Shown here one piece after another: positions 58,128 to 64,000 of a DNA stretch of 64,000 bases. Each line of letters starts with the position of its first letter. Positions within the stretch are counted from its first letter, which is position 1. Source of the DNA: Desulfitobacterium sp038181555 (GTDB lineage: Bacteria; Bacillota; Desulfitobacteriia; Desulfitobacteriales; Desulfitobacteriaceae); contig NZ_JBBWUA010000001.1 of the NCBI RefSeq assembly GCF_038181555.1, positions 310,001 to 374,000 on the forward strand, given 5' to 3'. A program made the position numbers and the translations under genes. Under the pieces are notes generated by a model. That model did not search any database. It was not told where the DNA came from and worked only from the letters and a program-made list of their open reading frames with translations.

Positions 58128-58200
58128 TTATACGCATCAGGGAGTATAATTTGTATCGTCCGATAATATAACGCAACTAGGTAAGGGAGGCGTTTTTGAT

Positions 58201-59070
58201 ATGAAACAACACGTGATTGGGATGTTTGATTCGGGTGTGGGCGGATTGACGGTTATGAAGGAGATATTAGCTCAGCTTCCGGAGCTTCAAATTATTTATT
58301 TTGGCGATACGGCACGTGTTCCTTATGGGAATCGGAGTCGGGAAGAGTTGATCAGTTTTGGCGAAGAGATTATTTCTTTTTTAATAGCTCAGGGTGCCGA
58401 GGCGGTTGTGATTGCTTGTAATACCAGCTCAGCTAATGCGCTTCCTGTTTTGAAGGAGCAATTTAACCTGCCTTTAATCGGAACTATCGAACCAGGAGCG
58501 AGAGCTGCAGTTCGAGCAACAGAAAACGGAAAGATCGGACTGATCGCTACCGAGGCGACGGTCCGTAGTAAAGCCTATAATTCAGCGGTGAAACGAGTTT
58601 TAACTAAGGGAGTTTTTCCAAAAAAGGATGAACTGCGTGAGGCATGGCAGATGGAGGAGACTGTGATTGAAGTGGTTCGAGCACAGGCTTGCCCGTTGTT
58701 TGTCCCTTTGGTGGAGGCGGGTCTCGCTCACTCACCAGAGGCCAGAGGAATTGCTCGTACATATTTGGCTCCTATCCAAGAGGTTGGGGCGGATACTCTC
58801 ATCCTAGGCTGCACCCATTATCCGTATTTGGCTCCGGTAATCCGAGAAATAATGGGGGATAGGATCACTTTAGTGGATCCTGCCCAGGCCATGGTTGAGG
58901 AATTGAAAGAGGTACTTCAACAGTTAGAATCTAATGATGGAAATGATGAGGAGTGTTTTGATGGGCATCGGTTCTTTGTCAGCGGGGATCCGGCCTTGTT
59001 TGAGCAGGTGGGTAATACTTTGCTGCCAGGACTGATTCATGATGTGAAGCAAGTAAGCTGGCATGTTTAA
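58201..59070 (+). CDS. murI: Glutamate racemase
   Basis: The 289-residue enzyme makes D-glutamate for peptidoglycan without cofactors. It shows IGMFDSGVGGLTV, the YFGDTARVPYG motif, the first catalytic Cys in VIACNTSSANA, and the second in LGCTHYPYL. The length is slightly above average due to a C-terminal extension. AAGGGAGG precedes the ATG. It is a typical essential housekeeping gene in an otherwise varied neighbourhood. Confidence 0.96.
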   Translation: MKQHVIGMFDSGVGGLTVMKEILAQLPELQIIYFGDTARVPYGNRSREELISFGEEIISFLIAQGAEAVVIACNTSSANALPVLKEQFNLPLIGTIEPGARAAVRATENGKIGLIATEATVRSKAYNSAVKRVLTKGVFPKKDELREAWQMEETVIEVVRAQACPLFVPLVEAGLAHSPEARGIARTYLAPIQEVGADTLILGCTHYPYLAPVIREIMGDRITLVDPAQAMVEELKEVLQQLESNDGNDEECFDGHRFFVSGDPALFEQVGNTLLPGLIHDVKQVSWHV

Positions 59071-59242
59071 TTCTTAATTGCTTGGTATTTCTTTGCATTC
59101 GTTTTAAGATAATAAGATAGAGCTACAAAGGCTTTGAGTTTTGTATATACGTATCAAATTTATAGGTTTTATCGGTTAGGGCAGCCGCCGTCGTCCGAGG
59201 ACTAGGCGCCGGCCAAGTTTTGTATAAGGGGCTTTAGATTGA

Positions 59243-60250
59243 ATGAGTAAAATTGGTTTAACAACGACGGTGCCGGTCGAGGTCATTTATGCGGCTGGGG
59301 ATACCCCGGTGGATCTGAATAATATATTTATCTCGGATACCGTAGAAGCCATGCGCCGGATTGAAGAAGCGGAGCTGGCAGGGTATCCAAGAAGTGTTTG
59401 TGGGTGGATTAAGGGCTTATATGCGACGGCTCTACAGAATCCAGAGATTAAGAAGATCGTGGCTGTAACCCAAGGTGATTGTAGTAATACTCATGCTTTG
59501 ATGGAGACTTGGTCAGAGCATGGCATTGAGATTATTCCTTTTGCTTTTCCCTATGACCGAGATCGGGATATGCTTGTATTGCAGCTAGAGAAGTTAATAA
59601 CAGCCTTGGGAACCTCATGGGATAAGGTACAGGAGCAAAAGCAGCGCTTGGATGAGGTGCGTAAGCTTGCTTGGGAGATTGACCGACTCACTTGGGAAGA
59701 GAATAAGGTCACAGGTTTTGAAAATCACCTTAATCTAGTCTCTTGTTCCGACTTTAATGGAGATCCGGAAGGGTTTGCCAAGGAGATGGTGCAGTTTGTT
59801 GCTGAGGCTAAGGAGCGGCAACCTTTCAGCAGCATGTTTAAAGGACGTAAGAAAAGAGAATTGCGCATCGGTTTTATGGGTGTTCCGCCCATCATGCCGG
59901 ATCTTTATGATTTTTTAGAGGACCATGGAGCGAGGGTTGTTTTCAATGAAGTGCAAAGGCAATTTAGCATGCCCTTTGCCACGGAAGATATTGTGGAGCA
60001 ATACCAACTCTATACCTACCCCTATAATGTATTTGGACGCATTGAGGACGTGGCGCGGGAAGCGGAAAGAAGGGAATTGGATGGTCTCATCCACTACACT
60101 CAGAGCTTCTGTTATCGTCAGATTGAAGATTTGATCGTGCGCAAACGGCTGGAATACCCTATTTTGAATCTGGAGGGTGAGAATCCCACTGGTTTGGATG
60201 CTCGAAGCAAGATGAGGTTGGAGTCTTTCTTGCAGATGCTGCGCGATTAG
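59243..60250 (+). CDS. HgdB-like 2-hydroxyacyl-CoA dehydratase component (possible double-cubane cluster protein)
   Basis: The 335-residue protein resembles the D-component (HgdB/COG1775) of 2-hydroxyglutaryl-CoA dehydratase. Four Cys are in conserved contexts: C53 (RSVCGWIKG), C80 (TQGDCSNTHAL), C168 (LVSCSDFNGD) and C290 (QSFCYRQIED). The E. coli YjiM family has a similar layout, and double-cubane cluster proteins are made of this fold with an activator. There is no partner alpha subunit, so it is not the two-subunit dehydratase. The activator gene is 445 bases downstream, separated by a repeat element. The substrate is unknown. Confidence 0.82.
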   Translation: MSKIGLTTTVPVEVIYAAGDTPVDLNNIFISDTVEAMRRIEEAELAGYPRSVCGWIKGLYATALQNPEIKKIVAVTQGDCSNTHALMETWSEHGIEIIPFAFPYDRDRDMLVLQLEKLITALGTSWDKVQEQKQRLDEVRKLAWEIDRLTWEENKVTGFENHLNLVSCSDFNGDPEGFAKEMVQFVAEAKERQPFSSMFKGRKKRELRIGFMGVPPIMPDLYDFLEDHGARVVFNEVQRQFSMPFATEDIVEQYQLYTYPYNVFGRIEDVAREAERRELDGLIHYTQSFCYRQIEDLIVRKRLEYPILNLEGENPTGLDARSKMRLESFLQMLRD

Positions 60251-60251
60251 G

Positions 60252-60460
60252 GGATTTTGCTTTACAGGGTTCACTCGGTAAGCTGCGCGGACAAAACTAA
60301 TCGCTTAAGCCCTTCGCTCCGTCGGGTGCCCGGCTAAATCGGCTCCTGCCTCGTAGCCGGTTGGAAACGTCCTGTTTCCACCCCGACTCCGCTGCGTGCT
60401 TTTCGCGAAGTTTTGTTTCCTGCTCGCTTAGAAGTCGTTCACCTCTGTAAAGCAAAATCC
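60252..60460. repeat. 209-bp palindromic (MITE-like) element
   Basis: GGATTTTGCTTTACAG at 60252-60267 and its perfect complement at 60445-60460 form 16-bp ends. The interior is also imperfectly self-complementary (CTGCGCGGACAAAACT vs AGTTTTGTTTCCTGC). It starts 2 bases after the HgdB-like stop, so it inserted between this gene and the activator or acts as its terminator. No coding capacity. Confidence 0.75.
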
Positions 60461-60483
60461 TAGAGTGCTTTGATTTATAATTG

Positions 60484-60647
60484 CTACTAGCTAAAGCTAG
60501 TAGATTGTGGTTAGTGGGTGCCGGCCAAGGCTAGTAGGTTATGGTTGGTGTTTGTGGTTAGTAGGTACCGACTAAAGCTAGTAGGTTATGGTAAAATGTA
60601 GAGTTAGTATATGCATTAGGTACCAAGCTACCAGCTAAAGCTTGTAG
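60484..60647. repeat. Four degenerate 20-bp copies of CTACYAGCTAAAGCTWGTAG
   Basis: Copies start at 60484, 60518, 60565 and 60628. The first (CTACTAGCTAAAGCTAGTAG) is a perfect inverted repeat with a 2-base loop. The units are separated by a related GGTTATGGTT stretch. They lie between the palindromic element and the activator gene. Confidence 0.75.
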
Positions 60648-60694
60648 TTTAGTTGAGATTGGTTAGTAGTAAGAAGATATAGGAGTAATGTTTT

Positions 60695-61504
60695 ATGGCT
60701 TTGGTATGTGGGATTGATTTGGGGAGTCGGAGTGTTAAGATTGCGGTGATGGAATGTGGTCTGGCGGGGGATATTCCGCAGGTTAGGCGTTTGGATCGGT
60801 TGGATACGATAAAGTTTTATCGGGAATATGGGCGGAAGGTTCAGGGGAAGCTAGTTGTTGATTTTGAGGCCTTGGGATTGCCTGAGGTAGATAGTATTGT
60901 CTCGACGGGGTATGGGCGTAATACTCTTGAGGTAGCTGGGGGGGAGACGATGCCTGAGTTAAAAGCCCATGTTAAGGGGGCGATGTTTCAGACGGGGTTG
61001 GAGAATTTTACGCTTGTGGATCTTGGCGGTCAGGATAGCAAGATCATTAAGGTTAAGAAGGGTCGGATGTTGGATTTTCAGACGAATGATAAATGTGCGG
61101 CTTCTTCGGGAAGATATCTGGAGAATATGGCCCATGTCTTAGGGATGTCCCTCGAGGAATTAGGGGAGCATGCGGTGGATCCTGTGATCTTGAACTCGAC
61201 CTGTGCTGTGTTCGGGGAAAGCGAATTGATTGGTAAGATTGTGGAAGGGGAACCTTTGTCTCGTCTTGCCGCTGGAGTCAATGAGACTATTGTGAAGCGC
61301 ATTCTGCCTCTTCTCCGTACGTATACCAGTGAAGTCATCGTGTTTACGGGGGGAGTAGCCCATAATAAAGCGATCCGGGAGCTCTTGGGAGAGGGAACGG
61401 GGAAAGAAATCGTCGTACCTAAGGAACCCCAATTTAATGGAGCCATCGGTTGTGCGGTGTATGGGTTTGAGGAGCTTGAGGAGAACGGGGAGTATGAGGA
61501 GTAG
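60695..61504 (+). CDS. BadF/BadG/HgdC-type ATP-dependent activator
   Basis: The 269-residue ATPase has the ASKHA fold: phosphate-1 GIDLGSRSVKIAV, phosphate-2 LVDLGGQDSKIIKV, and adenosine motif IVFTGGVAHNKAI. Cys134 (NDKCAASSGRYLE) and Cys170 (NSTCAVFGESE) are the ligands that bridge a [4Fe-4S] cluster in the dimer. It reduces the HgdB-like partner by one electron per ATP pair. It is downstream of that gene, separated by repeats, so they may have separate promoters. The fumarase gene starts 37 bases later. Confidence 0.92.
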   Translation: MALVCGIDLGSRSVKIAVMECGLAGDIPQVRRLDRLDTIKFYREYGRKVQGKLVVDFEALGLPEVDSIVSTGYGRNTLEVAGGETMPELKAHVKGAMFQTGLENFTLVDLGGQDSKIIKVKKGRMLDFQTNDKCAASSGRYLENMAHVLGMSLEELGEHAVDPVILNSTCAVFGESELIGKIVEGEPLSRLAAGVNETIVKRILPLLRTYTSEVIVFTGGVAHNKAIRELLGEGTGKEIVVPKEPQFNGAIGCAVYGFEELEENGEYEE

Positions 61505-61541
61505 CGATGAGTATGAAGGTTTTGAGGCGAAAGGGGTGAAA

Positions 61542-62417
61542 ATGAGCATGCCGAAGATAATTCATGTGGATGAAATCACCGCTGCGGTAGAGAAGCTTTG
61601 TATCGAAGCCAATTATGATCTGGGGGACGATATGATGCTTAAGTTCAAGGAATCTTTAGAAACGGAGGAGTCCCCTTTAGGCTGTGAAGTTTTTGAACGG
61701 TTGATTGAAAATGCCACCATAGCTCATGAAGAGCGGGTTCCTATGTGCCAGGATACAGGTATGGTCGTGATCTTTGTTGAAGTGGGTCAGGAGGTCATGG
61801 TCACGGGTGGGGCTATCGGGGTTGCCTTAAATGAAGGTGTCCGCCGAGGCTATGAAAAGGGCTATCTGCGCAAATCCATGGTGAAAGATCCCTTCGAACG
61901 TATAAATACCGGGGATAATACCCCGGCGATCATTCATTATGATATTGTGCCCGGTGATGAACTGAAGATTACGGTGGCACCCAAAGGAGCAGGTAGTGAG
62001 AATATGGGTGCTTTGAAAATGTGCAAGCCTTCCGAAGGCTTGGAAGGGGCTATACAGTTTGTAGTAGATACTGTGGAGCGGGCGGGTGGAAATCCTTGTC
62101 CGCCGATTATCGTCGGGGTGGGAATCGGTGGCACCATGGAAAAGGCCACTTATCTGGCCAAAAAGTCCCTCCTCCGCCAAGTGGGGGTGCCGAATCCGGA
62201 AAAGCGTTTGGCTGATATTGAGCAAGAAATGCTCAAACGGGTAAATAAATTAGGGATTGGCCCGCAAGGGTTTGGGGGATCGAATACAGCTTTAGGGGTT
62301 CATTTAGAGGTTTATCCCACCCATATTGCCTCCTTGCCGGTTGCAGTGAATATTCAATGTCATGCCGCTCGACATAAGGAAATTGTTATAAGGGGCAGAC
62401 AGGAAGGTGCGGTATAA
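61542..62417 (+). CDS. fumA: Fumarate hydratase class I, alpha subunit
   Basis: The 291-residue Fe-S subunit converts malate and fumarate, or tartrate, with the beta subunit. It shows MCQDTGMVVIFVEVGQ with a cluster Cys, GAGSENMGALKM and CPPIIVGVGIGGT with another cluster Cys, and NIQCHAARH with the third. ATG 61542 follows GAAAGGGGTGAAA; longer upstream readings overlap the activator gene. The beta subunit gene begins 1 base after the stop. Confidence 0.92.
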   Translation: MSMPKIIHVDEITAAVEKLCIEANYDLGDDMMLKFKESLETEESPLGCEVFERLIENATIAHEERVPMCQDTGMVVIFVEVGQEVMVTGGAIGVALNEGVRRGYEKGYLRKSMVKDPFERINTGDNTPAIIHYDIVPGDELKITVAPKGAGSENMGALKMCKPSEGLEGAIQFVVDTVERAGGNPCPPIIVGVGIGGTMEKATYLAKKSLLRQVGVPNPEKRLADIEQEMLKRVNKLGIGPQGFGGSNTALGVHLEVYPTHIASLPVAVNIQCHAARHKEIVIRGRQEGAV

Positions 62418-62418
62418 G

Positions 62419-62976
62419 ATGGGGGAACAGATTCGCATAGAACTTCCTTTAACTCAGGACAAAGTGGCTGGACTTCACTCCGGAGACAGTGTCCTGCTGA
62501 GTGGCATAGTTTATACTGGCCGTGACGCAGCTCATAAGAAGATGGTGGAAGCCTTAGACCGAGGTGAAGAACTCCCCTTTGATGTCCGTGACCAAGTCAT
62601 CTATTTTGTAGGACCGACTCCACCTAAACCAGGTCAGGTGATCGGTTCGGCGGGTCCGACGACCAGTGGTCGGATGGATGCTTATTCCCCTAAGCTGATT
62701 GAACGAGGATCGACGGGGATGATTGGCAAGGGCCTGCGTTCCCCAGAGGTCATAGCAACCATGAAAAAACATGGAGCGGTGTATTTCGGAGCCATCGGAG
62801 GATCCGGGGCACTGCTGGCTAAAAGGATTGTCTCTGCAGAAGTCATTGCCTATCCAGAACTGGGCACCGAAGCGATTCGTAAATTAGAGGTCAAGGATTT
62901 CCCTGTGATGGTGGTCATTGATAAGGATGGCAACGATTTATATGAGTCAGGCAAGGCTCAATATCGCAAAGAGTGA
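62419..62976 (+). CDS. fumB: Fumarate hydratase class I, beta subunit
   Basis: The 185-residue partner has the swivelling C-terminal domain: LLSGIVYTGRDAAHKKM, YFVGPTPPKPGQVIGSAGPTTSGRMD, and AVYFGAIGGSGALLAKRI. L-tartrate dehydratase beta is an alternative. ATG 62419 is likely; a GTG at 62407 overlaps the alpha subunit. It is followed by a long hairpin. Confidence 0.92.
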   Translation: MGEQIRIELPLTQDKVAGLHSGDSVLLSGIVYTGRDAAHKKMVEALDRGEELPFDVRDQVIYFVGPTPPKPGQVIGSAGPTTSGRMDAYSPKLIERGSTGMIGKGLRSPEVIATMKKHGAVYFGAIGGSGALLAKRIVSAEVIAYPELGTEAIRKLEVKDFPVMVVIDKDGNDLYESGKAQYRKE

Positions 62977-62979
62977 ATC

Positions 62980-63029
62980 AAGGGGACAGGTTCGAGTTTT
63001 CATTTCTGAAAACTCGAACCTGTCCCCTT
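62980..63029 (+). terminator. Terminator or REP-like hairpin after fumB
   Basis: A 21-bp perfect stem (AAGGGGACAGGTTCGAGTTT plus T, with its complement) surrounds an 8-base loop and is followed by TGTCG. The GGGGACAGGTTC sequence is a common repeated hairpin motif in many bacteria. Confidence 0.78.
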
Positions 63030-63066
63030 TGTCGTCTTGATTCCATTCGCAATTCTGCTGTTATAC

Positions 63067-63477
63067 TTATGCTAAATCTTGCGGTTTGTAAAACTCACAT
63101 TCTAGCTTTCTAAAATCCTTAGCATTCCAAGTTAATATCGGTAACCCTGAGCTTCTCGATTTTTCAGCTAAGTAAATATCTATGAAATCAACATTTACCC
63201 CTCGGAAACGAGCAAGGATACGTCGTATTAAACCTTCTTCATCAAGCTCAATTCCGTCAGCTTCAATAAAATCCTCAAAGACTTGCATTATCGTTTCCTT
63301 ATCGAAGTTATATACTTTGTGTAAGACCCAATAGGCTTCTATTATAACAATGGAAAGCACGTGAAATACTATATCGCCCTGTTCCATAAGCTGAACTAAT
63401 TGTTCGATCTGGTTGTCGTCATCCTTTGTAAATAAACGAATAAGAATGTTAGTATCTACTATCATTGTCTTATTCAT
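63067..63477 (-). CDS. PIN-domain toxin (VapC-like)
   Basis: The 136-residue protein has a PIN nuclease layout with acidic residues Asp8 (VDTNILIRLF), Glu in VIIEAYWVLH, Asp in VDFIDIYLAEKS and a C-terminal WNAKDFRKL. VapC toxins cut tRNA or rRNA. It overlaps the antitoxin gene by 8 bases and is translated second. A normal-length PIN toxin. Confidence 0.9.
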   Translation of the reverse strand: MNKTMIVDTNILIRLFTKDDDNQIEQLVQLMEQGDIVFHVLSIVIIEAYWVLHKVYNFDKETIMQVFEDFIEADGIELDEEGLIRRILARFRGVNVDFIDIYLAEKSRSSGLPILTWNAKDFRKLECEFYKPQDLA

Positions 63478-63757
63478 CGTTTGACTCCTTCGATCTAGCT
63501 AAAATTTCTTTTGCCCGTTCCGCCCTAGCCAAATCGATGGCTTCATCTGCATCTACGTTAATAGTAGATTTCAATACTCCCATTACGCCGCGAATGGATT
63601 TCTTGGTTTTAGGTTGAACTTCAATGATTCGTTCATTTTCATCTAAGACAAAAGCCAGTCTGTCTCCTTCTTTAATGTTTAGAAGGGTTCTCAGCTCGAC
63701 GGGAATAGTTAGTTGACCTTTACTGGTTAACTTTCCAGAGAGAAGTTGCTTTGCCAT
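63470..63757 (-). CDS. AbrB/VapB-family antitoxin
   Basis: The 95-residue protein starts with an AbrB swapped-hairpin DNA-binding domain: SGKLTSKGQLTIPVELRTLLNIKEGDRLAFVL. The C-terminal tail (helical, rich in A, E and R) binds the toxin. It is translated first and overlaps the toxin. AGGTTC at a ribosome-binding distance and a promoter at 63791-63819 precede it. Confidence 0.9.
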   Translation of the reverse strand: MAKQLLSGKLTSKGQLTIPVELRTLLNIKEGDRLAFVLDENERIIEVQPKTKKSIRGVMGVLKSTINVDADEAIDLARAERAKEILARSKESNDE

Positions 63758-63779
63758 AATAATGAACCTCCATTCTAAG

Positions 63780-63819
63780 GTATTACTTAAATTATAAGTA
63801 ATACTTTAGAAGAAGTCAA
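63780..63819 (-). promoter_or_regulatory. Promoter and operator of the VapBC pair
   Basis: On the minus strand TTGACT (63814-63819) and TATAAT (63791-63796) are separated by 17 bases, a near-consensus promoter. A palindrome GTATTACTT...AAGTAATAC (63780-63804, 7-base spacer) covers the -10. This fits autorepression by the antitoxin. Confidence 0.75.
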
Positions 63820-63833
63820 GTTTTACTATTCGA

Positions 63834-64000
63834 CTACATAGATGAAGATTTTGCAGGGATATGAGTGCTCTTTTTGCTTGAGGTGCCTTGGTTAGTGTTT
63901 CCTTTAGGCTGGATTTCTTCATCTTGGGTCTGGAGCTTTTTATACCAAAGACTATGACGATGCTTTACATAGTCGTGGTCGATATAACCGGTGAACATTC
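63834..64000 (-). CDS. Unidentified protein, C-terminal end (partial)
   Basis: The frame ends at TAG 63834-63836 and is open to the window edge. It reads TGYIDHDYVKHRHSLWYKKL, followed by a Gln/Asn/Ser/Lys-rich tail. An ATG at 63998 could be the start of a 54-residue protein, but it more likely continues beyond the window. Family not recognised. Confidence 0.4.
   Translation of the reverse strand, partial: MFTGYIDHDYVKHRHSLWYKKLQTQDEEIQPKGNTNQGTSSKKSTHIPAKSSSM

Noticed and set aside
60252..60460. A possible tRNA or rRNA fragment in the GC-rich gap
   Set aside because: The inverted ends and lack of a cloverleaf or conserved rRNA strings point to a palindromic element instead.
60484..60647. 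Possible CRISPR array from the four 20-bp motifs
   Set aside because: Repeats are degenerate, spacing is irregular (34, 47 and 63 bases) and no cas gene is present.
61078..61549. Long minus-strand frames opposite the activator gene
   Set aside because: Shadows of a well-supported plus-strand gene with clear ATPase motifs.

Overview
The window looks like chromosome from an anaerobic, endospore-forming Gram-positive bacterium of the Desulfitobacterium/Desulfosporosinus type. The inference rests on gene content: sporulation and germination genes (spoIIR, a GerM-domain lipoprotein, a SleB-type hydrolase, a Spo0E-like phosphatase, a YlbF-family protein), surface proteins with cell-wall-binding repeats and Ig-like domains, an oxygen-sensitive two-subunit fumarase, a 2-hydroxyacyl-CoA-dehydratase-like protein with its ATP-dependent activator, and strong AGGAGG-type ribosome binding sites. 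No rRNA, tRNA, CRISPR array or prophage structural module was recognised.

Layout. 0-1.1 kb: end of an rfbA-rfbB nucleotide-sugar operon. 1.1-14.5 kb: an accessory block with a DUF3102 gene, an HD phosphohydrolase plus YwgA-like pair, galE, a frameshifted vanZ-like gene, an AAA ATPase plus subtilisin-like protease pair, and a tightly coupled operon of a four-TM protein, a metallo-beta-lactamase-fold hydrolase and a single polypeptide that joins E2-like, E1-like and JAB/JAMM domains. This last operon is the strongest candidate for an undescribed conflict or defence system. 14.5-18.6 kb: a gene graveyard with two decayed DUF3102 copies, a SNF2 helicase with a stop and an internal deletion, a ParE/Phd toxin-antitoxin pair, fragments of a MacB-like permease and of a cell-wall-binding protein, and a 40-bp perfect palindrome. 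18.6-20.4 kb: an intact-looking IS3-family element. The DUF3102 copies are direct repeats that bracket the accessory block.

20.4-38 kb: alanine dehydrogenase, an XRE regulator, and surface or envelope genes: an Ig-like protein, two LysM proteins (one with a probable covalent-flavin site), a 1675-residue cell-wall-binding/beta-helix protein behind a structured leader, a Fic protein, a VanW/G5 protein, and a LapA-M23 peptidase-bactofilin operon. 38-42 kb: a partner-switching cassette (PAS-PP2C phosphatase, HATPase, STAS) next to a chemoreceptor with a zinc-binding CZB domain. 42-49 kb: ferredoxin, Spo0E-like protein, D-amino-acid transaminase, a RelB/RelE pair, mutY, an S41 protease, a MazG-like enzyme and a SleB hydrolase. 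49-58 kb: a Gly/Pro/Met-rich protein, an operon of small proteins with YlbF, a GDSL hydrolase, a ZIP transporter, spoIIR, an orphan LytTR regulator, GerM, MarR and an HD-GYP protein. 58-64 kb: murI, the HgdB-like protein and activator, the two fumarase subunits, a VapBC pair and a partial gene at the edge.

An envelope and sporulation theme runs through the right two thirds: murI, D-amino-acid transaminase and alanine dehydrogenase act on alanine and glutamate used for peptidoglycan, while the LysM, M23, SleB, VanW and bactofilin proteins build or remodel the wall. Several + strand genes end in a shared type of terminator hairpin with a CGCTC...GAGTGG core. All functional statements come from reading the sequence and from memory of protein families; no search was run.
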